Positions 40,935 to 56,502 of a DNA stretch of 64,000 nucleotides are shown here, one piece after another. The stretch comes from Tyto alba (lineage: Eukaryota; Chordata; Aves; Strigiformes; Tytonidae): contig NW_024881327.1 of NCBI RefSeq assembly GCF_018691265.1, positions 27,538,464 to 27,602,463 on the forward strand, written 5' to 3'. Position numbers and translations under genes: made by a program. The notes below the pieces were generated by a model. That model ran no database searches. It saw only the letters and a list, made by a program, of their open reading frames with translations, and had not been told where the DNA came from. How positions within the stretch are numbered: position 1 is the stretch's first letter; each line of letters starts with the position of its first letter.

Positions 40935-41956
40935 TCAACCAGCCATCAGCTCAATGCTCATAAAAGACAAAGTCCCGCTGCCATTGAGAAAACATTTCCA
41001 GTTAAGCACGCACTCCACCATTGATGTCTCAATCTTGAGCTTATAGGGAGACCTACAAAACATCCTCAAAGATGAATCTGGAAACTAAACTTTATGGCTG
41101 TATCATTCATAACCAGAAGAGTGAAATGACACAGGTATACAATACTTGTGGAAGAAGCTGCTGCTTATAACCCCGGGTAGTTTAATTGCACAGCACTCTA
41201 AGTAGCTGTACTTGGTGGAACGGAGGAGGTAGTGAATGAGGTATGGGTTGAAATATTTTATATGCGTTTTGTCAGGAAAGAAAATACCGATGGATTGGTG
41301 AGTTCAGAGCAATTGTTCTAACCTGTACTTAACCTGAAATTTGTTCCTTTGATTTGACCTAAAGTGGAGCTTGTGTGCCTGAAAACTTGTCTCTTTTTTT
41401 TGCAGTTAAAAAGTGATGCAATAAAAATAATCTTTGTCTTCTATGGAAGAATAGTCATTTTGGCATTTTTCTTTTCCAGAAGTCCTGTAAGTGTTTCAGT
41501 AGCTTTTTGGGTTCTGTCTAGACTGTTATTTTTTTTTTTTTTTTTTTTTTTGTCAATCAAACTGAATAAACCTATTCTGTTTATGACATCTTTAATGATA
41601 GCCAAATAGATTAGCCACATAGTTTGGATCCTTTGTATCTAGCACACGGGCTGTCTGTTTGAATTTTCATGCATTTTCCAGAATTAGGAAATATTTTAAG
41701 TATTTAACTAGTACCAAGCAAATGGATTTTGTTATGTAGAGGAAAGTTACTTTTCTCCTGTTTAGTGATTTGCTTATGAGAAATTAAGCATTCAGTGACT
41801 CTAAGGTTGATAATATACCATATGTAGAGTAATTAAATATTACTGAAACATCTGTGGCACACCTTCAAAACAAAACTCTGCTCTTTGCTTGTTTTCTAAA
41901 GGCAGAGTCCCAGCAAGGGGCTCTCAGGTAACACTGAGAAATTGTCTGTAGCCAGT
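40069..41956. other. intronic sequence with (TA)n microsatellite, no gene
   Basis: AT-rich intron between the ERVK-like LTR and the CR1 tail. It holds the (TA)n at 40891-40935 and a T run at 41529-41551. Confidence 0.6.
40891..40935. repeat. (TA)n microsatellite, 45 bp
   Basis: TA dinucleotides run with one TATATG interruption near 40915. Confidence 0.97.
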
Positions 41957-42558
41957 CAACTGCATCCCAGGCTGCATCAAGGGAGGCATGGCCAGCTGGT
42001 TGGAGGAGGTGATTCTCCCCCTCCACTCTGGTGAGACCCCACCTGCAGTGCTGTGTCCAGCTCCAGGGCCCACAACAAAAGGACATGGATCTGCTTGAGC
42101 AGATCCAGAGGAGGGACATGAAGATGGTCAGGGGGATGGAGCACCTCCTGTATGAGGACAGGCTGAGAGTGTTAGGGGTGTTCAGCCTGGAGAAGAGAAG
42201 GCTCCGGGGAGACCTTATAGCGGCCTTGCAGTGCTTAAAGGGGGCTACAGGAAAGGTGGGGAGGGACTCTTCATCAGGGAGTGTAGGGATAGGATGAGGG
42301 GTAATGGTTTTAAACTGAAAGAGGGTACATTTAGATTAGATGTAAGGAAGATATTCTGTACTGTGAGGGTGCTGAGGCACTGGCACAGGTTGCCCAGAGC
42401 AGCTGTGGCTGCCCCCTCCCTGGCAGGGCTCAAGGCCAGGCTGGACGGGGCTTTGAGCAACCTGGTCTGGGGGAAGGTGTCCCTGCCCATGGCAGGGGGT
42501 TGGAGCTGGATGGTCTTTAAGGTCCCTTCCAACCCAAACCATTCCATGATTCTTAATG
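41957..42558 (+). mobile_element. CR1 LINE, 5'-truncated 3' end, about 600 bp, fairly young
   Basis: This is the classic avian CR1 tail. GCTGCATCAAGGGAGG and GGTGATTCTCCCCCTC come first, then GTGAGACCCCACCTGCAGTG, CAGCCTGGAGAAGAGAAGG and TTGCCCAGAGCAGCTGTGGC. It ends with ATGGTCTTTAAGGTCCCTTC, CAACCCAAACC and the terminal ATTCCATGATTCT repeat. The first half is the decayed end of the reverse-transcriptase ORF (traces of [20 protein letters not shown] and [16 protein letters not shown]); the last part is the 3' UTR. It runs antisense to GABRB1. Divergence from the family seems modest. Open frames here belong to the element, not to a host gene. Confidence 0.95.
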
Positions 42559-45500
42559 TACACTAGTTGCCCACACCGGGATGATAGCTGTCTATTTTAA
42601 AACTTCCTATAATTTGATTTAAAGTAGTATTTAAAGTCTTTTTTATTTTTTTAAAAAGCATTTTCCTTAAAGAATGTTTTAGTTGCTGAAATCTTTTGGC
42701 TCCTCTTAAAGTGTTTCAGTGGAAATTGATATTCATTAGATCCAAGGGTAGATGGTGAAAAGCTGAAATTTTTGCCTTGGATCTTCTGAAAATTGGGCTG
42801 ATAAGTCTTTTGCCAATTTAGGCTTAACACCATCTAACATTCCTAAAATTGCTCGGAATTCTTATGCATTTTAGTAATTTTCTGCAAACATGTTAAATGT
42901 ATACCTTGTATCAAGAAGAGCCAGCATTAATTGTATTAAGAGCAGAATTACCAGTCTCATGCAAAGAAATAATTTAAAAAATGAAAAATTAATACATCAA
43001 TATGATATATCAATATGCCAAAAAAAGGAAAGCAGTAATTTTATAGGTGTTTCTTTTATTTCTCTAAGTGAAAGACTCAACAATTGGAGACTTTGTAACA
43101 AGAGAAGTAGGCCAGTAGCCAACTGTATTTCAAATGATGCCGTGGCTGGGGTCAGTGGAATAATTCTTGGGAAATAATTTGACAATTTTTTAACTTACAG
43201 TCAGACATTTTTCATATGGAGGGAGAAGAGAGAATAATCAAAAGTGTTTCTTCAGGTATTGAAATATCTCTTGCAGCATAGTTTGAGCTAATAAAATAGA
43301 AATTGAGATTTTATTTTTTTTTTTTAATTGGACTCCAAAAGTGTGTTCCACAGATGTTTTCTGACAGAAGAAAATCATGGGAAATGTGTTAAGACACTAT
43401 TTGAACTAAATCCTTGCCAATAAAATAATTCTGTGCAATGCTTTTCTTTCCATCCCTTGATCAGAACATACTAAAACTAATTAATACAACATTGGGGACA
43501 TACAGGTGATTTACTTGGATAACTCTTCGGCCTTTTAAAAACTCTTAAATATTATCTCCCCTTCTTAACCAAAACCCAGACAGCCTGAAGATGTATGTTC
43601 TTTCATTTGTAAAAAACTTTATCATCAAACCTGAGAACAAGTTTAAAACATCCCACATCAGCTAATAAACCCCAAAATATTAAGATTTCTACACCAGTTT
43701 TACTTTCCAGGTTCTTCATGTATACAAATATACTAGGAACAGGACTGGAAATAGATTTGTGCTTCCACTGTAACCACTTGATCACACTGTCTTGCATAAT
43801 TTAAAAATCCATGTATCTAAAGATTATGAAAAAATGCTGCATTTTCAGTCTCTTGTGACCATGCCTGTGGAAGTGGCTAGTGTGGCTCTGCTACAAGAGA
43901 TAGCATCAGCATGCATTAGAACATCAGATAGTGAAATTTGCCAGGCCTGTGAAGTGCCAAGGGGTCTAAACTGCCCCAAATTTCTTCTGTCTGTGCCATG
44001 ATGCATGGGAGATGTCAGCTTACTCTTTGTATATCGCATCTCAGATTATAAGGTTTTCTGTCTGTTATGTAGAAATGATGGTAATATAAAAAGGTATATG
44101 TATCTTTTTGGAAGATGATTAGTGTCTTGTTTGACCAAGCCTATTGTTATGCATGTGACTTTGAAAAACTTATCTTTGGCTTTTTTTTATGAACACGAAG
44201 AACTGGACACTTTTCATGTATGGAAAATACAGTTTTTCAAAAAGTTAGCAAAATAATTTGTACTTGTTTTGATTTGGTTTTATCTGTTCTTTCCAAAGAG
44301 AAGCTCAGTGTATGCTCTTACTGATCTGACCCTAGAAGGGATGTGTGTGTGCTCTTGTTTCTGTATGTGTTTTTAGTTGTTCCGTGGTTATTTTTTTTTT
44401 TTTTGGGTGGGGGGGGATGGGGTGGGTGGGTTTTGTGTGGAGTTTTTAGTTTTTTGTTGTTGTTTTGGGGAGGATTTTTTGTCTGTTTTTTAAATGGAAT
44501 TTCAAGAATGGGAGCCAATGCCTCTGTCAGTGGGACATGTTGTTGGTACTGAGGTTGGAGGTTGTGACTGCTGTGGTACTATGACTTGTGAGCAGGTACC
44601 TCAGATGAGGTGAAACCAGTCACAGAGAACGTTGTACTTGGGCTGGGGAAGCTGAGGCTAATGTTACTGCCTGATGATTTACCTAGGGATTGAGAAATGA
44701 TTTGCAGTAAAATCAGGCTCCTGTGTAGGTAGGTCATTGCAGTGTAAATCTACCTACTGTAGGTTTAACAGCTCAGTGAGTTTCAAGCTGCTTTGTCCAC
44801 GCTTTTGACTTGCTTTAGGCTCCAAGTAGTTCCAGTACTTCTGACACTTCTTGATTCTTCCCTGAGAGATGATGTCTAATTACATTTATAACATAATCAA
44901 AAATGTCAACACAATACATAATGTCTACATAAATTGTATATGAAGTACCTACCTCCTCAAGCCTGCTCAGGTTGACTTTTCAGTCTAACAAGAGGTCAGA
45001 CTTGCAGTTTAAGGTGGGATTGTATTGCCAATGCTACAGCAATACTTGCTAATCTCACCTTGTTAATGGCTTTATAAATTCAGACATTCTAGTTGTACAT
45101 TTTGCATTGTAAAATTAGGTCATTTTGGCCTGGCAAGTATGAGAAATAGGTATGTTGATACTATAGCAGAAGTGTCAGAGAGGAACGTGCTATTGTATTT
45201 TATAGAGTAATTAATTTTACATTTTATTATACTGAAGGGTTTGGCTGTCTTCTAGACTGTAAATTCTCTTGCAGCTGCTTCTAAACTAGGCCAATGATAT
45301 TTGAGAAGAAAGGCTAATTGTCTTTCAAGTGGAAATATTTCTAGAAGAGTGAGGGTTAAGGAGAAAATACATTGCCTGAAAATATTTTTTTTATGCATGA
45401 TTATTTGCACCTTAGCATTCTACTCAAAAACCACTTCTTAATCTGTCTTAAAATTACTTAAAACCACTGTGTTTGATTGCCTTAATGAATTAATCAAGGC

Positions 45501-48500
45501 AGGCTTACTCTTGATGCGGCTACCCCTAAACACTTGATGTTCTCCATGCCAGCCTTCTGTGTGGTGAGGTGCAGAGCAGGTACAGCCTGATGGCTGTGAG
45601 ATACATCAGCAAAAGAAATGTCTCTGAGAAGCAGCAGCCCCCACAAAATGGCACCTTTTATTATTTTTCCTTTTTTACTTTGTGTGTTGTTAGCAAATGG
45701 GCTGTCCCTCTCAGCATTTGTTCAGAATTTCAGCAGCTTTAGGGTAGTGTTCATTAAGACAGCTCTTGTCTCTTAGAGAGAATACTTAAAATAGAACTCC
45801 TTCCTAATGTGGATCTAAGTGCATTCCTCAACATGCTGCAAGTCTGGTGAAATATTTGCTGCTTCCCTTAAGACCTTAATTTGACTGCCTGATGCTTTTA
45901 TTACATAGAAAGGGTACAGATTTACCCCTTACCTCCTGCTCCTCTGGCTTTGGTTGAACAGGTACTTCACTGATGTCACTGATCAACATCAATATAAATT
46001 AAATGAGAGTGAAATTGGTTTTGGGTAGCTAAGAACTTACATTTTTTTCCCTATAATTGTTCTCGGTATACTTGAAATTAATAGCATGCAAATTGGAAAC
46101 TGTCAGCAAAGTACTTTAATTATGGTCCCTTTTAAATTTTTATTATTAGAGGGAAATGGATTTACTTTTTATTAAATGTATTTTTAATGAACTTCAAGAC
46201 CTGGAAAACACACATACTGTGTTATGTACCAAAAGTATGCTGATATGAAATGTACTACTCAAGTATGTTAGCATATTAGGATTCAGCACAGATCTCTATT
46301 GTTCCATACTTGTATACAGCATTAAATAAAACCATATACTAAATAATCTGTACTGTTAACAATGTACACTAGTTCTATAAGTTAATTTGCAGTGGTTTTT
46401 AGAAAAGATTTTGCCTTTTTCTTTCAAAAATTCAAGTGGTATAACTGTATATGTTAGTTCGGTGTTCCTTGAAAAGTAGTATTTTCTTTTTCTCTGATAC
46501 ACTAGATTTTGAATGCATTTCTTGCTGCTTATAAAGTTATGCAAACTGAAACACATTTCTAGAGTATTAAGATGAAAAATGTGCTGCTGCAGCAGTGTGT
46601 ATGCAACTGGTCACACTGATACAGTAAGAGTTACACAGCCTACTTCTGACAAGTTTGAGGGGATCTTTCTGGTTGCTCAATTATAAGGTATCTGTGCACC
46701 TAATGGTTTTGAGAGAAGAAAGCTGAGATACTAAATACACAAAAGCTCCTTTCTCATCTGATACCTACCCCTTAAAAGCAAGTAAAGAAATACTTATAAA
46801 AAATTGCCTGTGGTATTATTGGATGAAGTGATTCTTACAGTTTATGCAAATTTATCTGAAATTCTTCTTGATCAAAGGTACTTCAGTGATAACCTCTGCC
46901 ATTAAGTTTATTTTTACATAATTTCTGTCTCCCAATGTGTTTGAGGCAACTATAAATAATAGCATTATTTATACGCACCAGAGATGAGCTTTGGTGTGAA
47001 TGGAGTTCTTTTAAAAACTAAATAAATAGCAAAATAATTAAGGACTATATATTTAGAAGCACAATTTTGATGCAGTTTGGATTAACAGTGGCAGAGTAAT
47101 AATTCCAAAGTAATCGACAACACTTCCACTTCTGATATAAGAGAAAGGGAAGACTTGTTCAGATTTAGTAGGCAGAACATAGTCTGTAAACTAGAGGATA
47201 AAATCATCCGGAACCAATTTATACCAAGACAGAGATGATGTGCTGCATAGAAAATATGTAATCCATACTTTGCAGTGTCTTTCAGCTTAAAATTAAAAAT
47301 TTGTTAAAAGTTGTCTAATTATTTTGTTATTGTTATTTAGATAGTATTAATGTGCTTAAATAGTATTTTAACAATATTAATATATCTAAATAGGTGACAT
47401 AATTTCAGTAACCTGAGTTTGATCTAGAATCTACTTGAATTAAGTGGTCTTTGAATAGAGCCTAGTGGGCTTTGCTCTGCAAAATGCTTATAATTCAGTT
47501 CTTTAAAGTGCTGTACTTAGCCACAATAAATTCCAGGATCTAAAGCTTGTGTTTAAATTCAAGCCTGTGAAGCCAGTTGTTGTGACTCCACCAGACTGCT
47601 TATGCATTTAACTACTGAGCCACTGCTCACATATTTAAAGCTGAGTCCATGTTAAGTACTTGTGTGTTGGTGGTTTGATTTCTTTTTTTTTTTTTTTTTT
47701 TAATTTTCTTAGCCTTTAGGACTCAACTTGAAGTGTTTCCCCACCTTCCCAAGGTTATTTACACATGAAAAAATGCTATGCAAAAATGGAATAAAAATTA
47801 AGTTGGCTGAAATTGGAGGGAAAAGTTCCAAATCAAATACAGGGAATTATCTGACAGCTCAGTGGGTGTTTATGAGTAGTTGTTCCCCAAAGAGCTGGGT
47901 GTTTCTGGCACATCTGCTGTTCACTGGGGGTAAGAGTGGGGGGAGATTTGTTGCACTTGCTGCTGGAGGGGTTTCAGTTTGCGTATTGTCAGTGATGAGG
48001 AGAGCTCCTCTTTTAGGGATGGGCAACCGGTGGCTTCCTCCTGGCTGTTGGTGAGGCCACTTGTGCTATGGGAAGACAGCAAGGCTGTCTCCAAGTTATT
48101 CCTGGAACTTCTTACCCTGCCCTGGCAGCTGGAGGTGACCCTGCCTTTGTTCCATTTTCTTACAGTTTTCAGTCTTTCATTTCCATTTGTGCTGTTTATT
48201 AACTACCAATTTACCACTTAATTTTATCAAGCCTGTGGGCTCCCTTTTGTGCTTCACACTGAATAAAACCTCAGTGTTTCAGAAGTAGTATTTTTGATTT
48301 GCACGTAGCCCATAAGCAGTTGCAGGTTTTCTGGTTTACCTGCAATAGTAAAGGTCTACATAAATATCGCCCCGTAAGGTTTAAGGGTTGTACTTGCTTT
48401 TGTTTTAAATTTCCTCAGTTTTGGTTGTATGCCTTCAGTTATAAATTACTGCAGTGATCTCAGTCTCAGGTATTCTTCATCAAACAATGTTAAAGAAATG

Positions 48501-51500
48501 ATGAAACACTGTGTTGACTGGCATGTTACATTATGTTCTTAGATACACATACTTACACATTACAAATGTGTGAGTAAAGTAGTAGCAAGATTACATTTCA
48601 CTGCATATACAGCATTACATGGACATAACATAAAGGCTGCAAATCCAACCACTCCAGAGTGAGGAGGTGCCTGAACTGAGGTCATCTCTTTGACTTCCAG
48701 CTGTGGTGTTAAGCAGCGAAGTACACAGCAGCCTCTGGGGATGAGTGTAGTGTAATGCAGCACATAATTTCCCACCAGTGCCCAGCTAAATACTGGAGAA
48801 GTAAAACAATGATGAATTGAGCTTCATGCAGCAAATGTACTAAATGTCCTTGTTCCCCAAAGATTTATCATCCTTATCATCCTGCAGCACTCTGTCCTTT
48901 CCAATCTTTGTACATTAAGTAGGGGTATAAGAAACTGCAGGCTGGGCATGAAGAGTGCTTGGAGGAGCTGGAGGAAGAAGGTCTGGGGAGAAGGGCTCAC
49001 ACCTGGAGAGGAGAGTGCAGCTAAGCTGGCAGGGAGTGTAAGTGTGAGTTTCAACATCTAAGCTGCAGAAAAGTGTAGCTGGACCTGAAAAAATGTTTCT
49101 GAAAAGCAGTAGGCCCAGTGGGGAAGTAGAGCCCTGTGCTGCTACTGCCACGTCAAGCAACTGCAGGGGACACCCAGCCGGAGGAGGAGACACGATTAAA
49201 AAAAAAAAAAAAAAGAATCAAAAAGTACTTTTTATTTGAATGAGAGCAATGCAGTAGTTGTTTGTCATGAATTTAGAAGTGGCTAGGTTACAGTTCCTTT
49301 ATTTTTGCTATTTTTTGTTTGAATAGAATGACATATCTTTTTGCATCTGAAAAACAAAGTGAGCAAATACAATTTCTGTAGGATTCTCTTATTCTGTTCA
49401 CAGTTTTTCCCCTCAACTAGAGTTATATAGAGCATATAACTGTTTAGTTCTATTTGCTCACTCATTCACTAAAAATGAGTGACACTGAGAACGTCTCACG
49501 CCCTGTCACTCCTTCACCATTCTCACACAGTTATGAGACAGACTACACCTGCACTGCCTCCTCATGCTTTCAGCACTATTTAGAGAAGCACATCCCTCAG
49601 CTTCTATATGAAAAATAAGCTACATCTTGGTACGCCAGTGCCTGCTTGAGTGCCACTGTGCTTCATGTAGTAAATTGCAGAAAGTAGCTGTACTGAGATC
49701 ATAATTATATTTTTTTTTTTTCTTAATGTGTTGTACAAACCAGTTTGTAATCTCTACCAAATGAACTGCAGTGTGTGGGAAGTGACCTGGGGCAGACTGT
49801 TTCATATTAAACTGTTTTGCACATAGTAAGGACAATCCTGAAAATGCATTTTAGCTTATGGCAGCATCACATATTGATGGTGCTGCAGCTCTCAGGCAAA
49901 TGCAGATTTTCTCTGTTTTGACTTTATAAACACACAGGCTGGAGGAGTCCTTACTCAAGCATGAGAGAGCATCAGCAAACTATGGTGCTTATTCTCCTCT
50001 GATAACCACCAAGGGCAAGGAGTAGCTCTGTCTTCTACAGCTACTGAAGCCTGATTAATAAATGCAGCTGTATTTCAGCCATATACACTGTCTTCCATGC
50101 ACAGACTGTTGGTGCCAACTGCTGTCTCCCTGTGGGTTTAGGTACCAGTCGTGGCTCACTCATGTCCTTGTACCAGCCACGCCATGGCCAAGGACTGGGT
50201 TACAGACTAGGAAGAGGAGATGACAGTAGGATTGACAGAGGGGCACAGACAATTCGAACAGTCCGCAAGCAGTGGGAGGGACAAAGAGGAAAATCCATCT
50301 GCCTCGAGATCAATTTTCTGTGTCCTCTTCCTCTCCTTTTTTCCTTCTGAGTTAAACAAATGCTCCTAGCAGTGCATCTCCAGTGATTAAGGGCCATGCC
50401 TGATGCCCATCAGGCACGTTTTCTCCTTTAAGGGTGGTCTGTTGGAAGAAAGTTTGCAGCAGGCCCAGTGTGACCCATGTCAGGCTGAACTGGCATCCAG
50501 AACGCACACGTGAACTGCTTCCCTCATCCCTGCCCCTTCCTAATAGCTGTATGCTGAGGAATGTATTCATTCGCCTGTGAATCCTGAAAACCGACCCTCA
50601 GAGATTGAAATGTCATGGGAGGTGGAAGAAATGACAAATATGTGATTGACTTATTTTTGCAAAGTTCTTCGTATCTTCAGGTTTCAAAAATACAAAGGAA
50701 GTCCCAGAGTGGTTCTTGTGAGCTTTAATACCAGGTAAGCACACACAAAAACACTAAGTAGGAGAAAGTGAAGTTTTCTGTGTCAGCTGTGATCTACTGT
50801 CTTGCTCTTCATTGGATTCTTTACTCCAGTGTAAAACTTAATTTTTAAAGATGCCTGCTGCTAAATCTTTTGGCATTGATACATGGAAGATACAGCTTTT
50901 TTTATAATTTTCAAAATTACTCTATCACCTCACTTTATAAGTTGTTCTGTGTTTTTCTGTAGAGTGAAGTAAAAACTAGCTTTTAATTTCAGTTAGATGG
51001 CATCGTTTTTTATCATTTAGAATGACTGTATTCTATTTTTTTGGTTTTGGCTGGATCTGTTTTGTAACACAGGTGAGAACAATCTGCTGATGTAAGTGGG
51101 CTGCTTGTTGCCATGATGGGATGTGCTCCAAAGAACTCAGTGACTGACTTTAATAAAATCTATGAAGATGTTTGAAGGAAACACAAAACTCCATAGCTCC
51201 AAATCACAATACAAATCCAATTCACAAAGCAGTGAAATTTCACTGCGTTAAAAGATGTAAGCTCCTGGCTAGCAAATTTCTTTAGTAACCCTCTTAGCTA
51301 CATCACCAAAATAAAGACAGTCGAGAAGGGAAGTTTACACTCAATTTTACTTTTAAAATTATATTTAAAACCAAAGCATTCTGCATTTAATAAATATACC
51401 TTTTCTTACATTCCACCTTTAGGATATGCTAGTTGGGCTTCCATGGATATTGCATGAATAAGTGGTTAGTATATCCAATGTTGCAATTCACATTTGTGAA

Positions 51501-54500
51501 TCAATCAGAGGTAGATGGATGTGTCTGACAGCGTTTACATCTCAGAAGACCTTCTTTGTGCAAGAAGGGGTGAAATAAGTGCTTATGTTAAAGGCAAAGA
51601 TCATCCTTCACCCGTCCCCTTGCAATTCTAGCAGTGCCTAGCAAAGTGTCAGCCTCTGCTGCAGCAGTATAAAAATGCGTGGTCTCACTAGAAGCAAAAG
51701 TTTTTGGTGCTCTAAGACAGATCTCCATATCCTTGTGATGATATGCTTGGTCCCCCTGCCTTGAAATAAATGAAGACCTGCTCTAATGAAAGATGGATTT
51801 ATGTCTGAATAACAGAAGGGACTGAAGTGTGTGTAAAGGTATCACTGTAGGTATGTTGTGTTTCTTCACAACTGAAACTTTCTTTCACTACACCAGATGA
51901 AATTCTGATGATGTTTATGTTGAGGCAACGTCATGATAACAGATGTCTTGGAAGCAACAAGATGTCATTGTTCTGCTAATGAAATGCTGAGAAGAATTAA
52001 GAGGTGGCATAAAAACACTAGGAGAAGGGTGATTTAAATCAGAACTTCTATTCTTGATATCATGACATAAGAATTTGAATATGGAATTCAGTGCAATAAA
52101 TTAATAGTATTTCCTTAAATATCTTAAATACAGATTATATGTCTTATCTTACCCAGGAAAGGGGGAGAAAGGACAAGCAAAGGAAACAACAGCATCTGTT
52201 GAGAATCCAGAGTTTCGGGAGAGATTTCTAGAGAATCTTGCCTGAAAAGGCAGTAAAAGTAATGAGATGTTGATAGTATCAAAAGCATTATAGCTAATGG
52301 GAGCTGATGACTTATTAAAAGTAGGATAAAAATACATAACCTTGTATTTTAAACCAGCTGGGATCAGGGTAGAGGTATCTTAGACACCAGCCTCACAATG
52401 CTTCAGGTTTGCACATTGACTCAAAGGGATTTTTTTCTTTCCCTTCAGAAGCAGGTGGCTACACCACAGAAAATAATAATAGCTGCTTGTGGGAGTACTT
52501 GATAGGAACTGAAGAATCACGCACTTCAGGTACATAATACTTAACAGCGACATTCAACTTCTCTGGCACATTTGAAATTCAGTGCAAATATTAATGTGGA
52601 GTTAAATATATTTATGTGTGTTCAGTTACTTGGGCAATAGGATGAAAGAGTTATTTGGTTAGTAATGTTATGCATTATTCACTCCTGTGAATAATTAACA
52701 GAAGTAGCATTTTCGGTAAGAGACACAACAGCAATGCACAGTTTTAGAGGGCAGAAGGCTTAGGAGTATTCTGTGTCTGCACAAGTTTATAGACACACAT
52801 AGTTCTTTAAACTGTGGGCATATAGCAGCTGAAAGTTACTGGAAAAAATAGCTAAAGGGACTGTGTTTTTCATCATAGAAATAATATCATAATAGAGACA
52901 TACTGAACTGATAATGCCTTGTTATATGATCTAAAACCATTCCAGTATATTCGGTGCGTGTTTCCCTTGTTTATTCATCTGTAAAGTCAGACGATTAACC
53001 TTGTTTTATTTTTCCTCAACTCTGTTGAGACTGAACATTGCATCAGTGCCAAACTGCTGAGTACATGGATGCAAGCAAAGCAGGTTATTTAGAGCTGCTG
53101 TGATTGTTCCAATTCCTGTTTAAAGAAGCCAGTAAAATTTCCTATCTGAGCCTGAAAAGAAACATTTAACTCTGGACAGAAAAACAGAAGATTTGTGTGG
53201 AGAACAGGAGGCAAGGAGGGAAATCGAGCATTTAAATCATCCTTGAGAGATGGTTTAAGGCCCTGCCTAATTTGTTGAGAACGCAGACCTTGGTTTGCAG
53301 TGTAATTGGTGTTCTCTGTATTGTTCAAGTCGTGCAAGGCCAATGCTCTGTCTTCAGCAAAGACAGTGAAACTCACAGGTCACAGCTCCAGTGCCAGAGG
53401 GCTGGTGATACTGTCTTCATGCTCTGTACTGCATAGAAACTAAACAAAGCTAATCTGTTGCAAAGTTTCTTCTCTACTTGTGAGATTAAGATTGCAGCTG
53501 TGCTCAAATTTCTACCAGCCAATTCTGAATTTTACCCAAGAACATTTTCCGCAGTGTTTTCTTGGGTTGTATTTCTCATGAGGCAACTGTGTCACATGGT
53601 ATATGAAGAAATTTCTATTTGTATGACCAAAAGGTAATCTATAGGCTGACAGAAGCATATTCATTACCATGAGGAAACTGATTAATAGATTGCAAACAGT
53701 GCAATAATTGCCCTCTGTTGAAGGAAACCTGTTTCGATGTCTCTTGACTTTCTCTTAACTTTGTTCTTTCTTCTGCTCGTTTGTTATCTTTGTCTTTGAT
53801 CAGATTTTTCCTGTGGGATGGGGATGCTATGTGTGTTTCCACTGGCAGCTGGCAGACCGGTCTGCTTACTAGAGGTGTCTAAACAGCTGCCTTTTCCTTA
53901 GAGAAAACATGGCACATCAGCTTGAGCTGTGAGAAGGACCGGATGGCTGAGCATCTCTTTCTGCACGTGGCTGGTGATGACAACGTTGTCGTTGGATATG
54001 GGCACATCTGGCAACACTTGGCTCTGCTGCACCTCAAGCCCCTGCTGCCTTCTCAGGGGTGAGAAGGTGGGGAAGCCCAGGAACCTGGGAGAGGCCCAGG
54101 TTGCCCCGGTGCCAGTGTGTGTTAAGGGCATGAGGCAGGGGTGCGGGTGGAGACTGGAATCACCCAGTACTAGACTGCAAGTGTGTGGAATATAGGTTGC
54201 CCTTTGTATTAGTGTGGGGTTTTTTTCTGTTTAGTTGGTTTAGTTTGGTTTCCCTACCGAGAGCACCAAGGTATTGTATAGGTTATTTAAGTTGCAGAGC
54301 TGCAGCTGTTGCAGAGCTGCTGTTTAACCATTCAAATGTGAATGGCTATTTCATCATATGAACCAGCAACCTCATTATGTGAAGGTGACCATCTCTGCTG
54401 CTGCACTGGAGGTTTGCCTGACCACCCCTGAGAGGCAGAGCACAGGCATTGTGCTCGGGCAAGGTCACAGCTTCTTGACCAGGCTGGTGCTTTGTGGATG

Positions 54501-55235
54501 AAGCACATGAGAGGACTTGCAGCAGGTTCACCAGATGTGTCACAGCTGCTTTTGCTGTTTCTGCAGAAGACAGTTATTGATACCAGATGTGTGGCATGTG
54601 TGTTGGAAGCACGTGCATGTCATACAATACTAGGTGTAGTTTATGTTGTATATAACTGTTTGTGAGGGACGGGTTGGCTCTAATGTACATTCTTGCCACC
54701 CTGCAAATCCTGGAATGTAAATAAATTTAGCTCTTAGCTTTTCAAACTTTTTTTAAAAGTTCTCGGGCCAAAAAGTCCTCTAATGGCAACTGCCCTGCTG
54801 ATTTTCAGGAGTCAGTTTGATTGAAAGAAACTGTAGGAGGTCTGAAGGCAATGTGAAAGGTGTGTTTTTCAAATGCTCTGTTTAGCAGATGATAATGACA
54901 GCCTGTAGTCTATCAGCTATTTCCTCAGGGGTTCGTTGTTTTCTTTTTCACAACTGAAGTAGTAGTTTTTCTGTACCAGAACAGATCTGGCTATATTAAG
55001 GTGCCTATGTGGTTGTTGGTAGCAACTAATACACTGCCTGTGAATCTGACAAGTTCAAATGAAAGCACATGATGAACCAAAATAATAATTTTTAAATGAT
55101 TTTTTTGTTTCTTGTGAGGCTTGAATTTATGGAGTGGAAGGCTTTCTCTGAGTGCATTGGTGGTGTTATGTTTTAAAAGGTTATGTTTTTATAGGCTAAG
55201 AGGTCATTTCAAACTTTTATTTTCAGTAAGCTCTA
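42559..55235. other. intronic sequence, no gene
   Basis: About 12.7 kb of AT-rich intron. It holds the G-rich motif at 44405-44430 and homopolymers at 47683-47701 (T) and 49198-49214 (A). Locally GC-richer patches near 47930-48150, 50130-50560 and 53930-54190 carry no recognisable coding or repeat signature. Confidence 0.6.
44405..44430 (+). other. G-quadruplex-forming motif
   Basis: Runs GGG, a broken G8, GGGG, GGG and GGG are separated by 1-2 nt loops over 26 bp, preceded by 14 T. This meets the usual G3+ N1-7 pattern. The G-rich strand is the template strand for GABRB1, so the nascent RNA is C-rich. Confidence 0.85.
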
Positions 55236-55316
55236 AGTTATCTTTCCCCAACCTGTGTGTGTGTGTTGGAATTAGATGATCTTTAAGGTCCCTTCCAACC
55301 CAAACCATTATAAATA
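55236..55316 (+). mobile_element. CR1 3' end scrap
   Basis: TTGGAATTAGATGATCTTTA, AGGTCCCTTCCAACCCAAAC and CATTATAAATATTCT match the last 70-80 bp of CR1. It is severely 5'-truncated. Confidence 0.85.
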
Positions 55317-55342
55317 TTCTTTTAATTTTTAATTGCCGCAGG

Positions 55343-55347
<5 letters not shown>

Positions 55348-55379
<32 letters not shown>
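55348..55379 (+). repeat. T32 homopolymer
   Basis: This is the longest uninterrupted homopolymer I noted in the window. On the GABRB1 sense strand it is A32. Confidence 0.95.

Positions 55380-56502
<1,123 letters not shown>

Noticed and set aside
42031..42566. Plus and minus frames near 42 kb
   Set aside because: They are remnants of the CR1 reverse-transcriptase end and its 3' UTR or their antisense, not host genes.
52960..53010. MIR-like words (TTCATCTGTAAAGTCAGACG)
   Set aside because: The match to a MIR 3' end is too short and weak to call without a repeat search.
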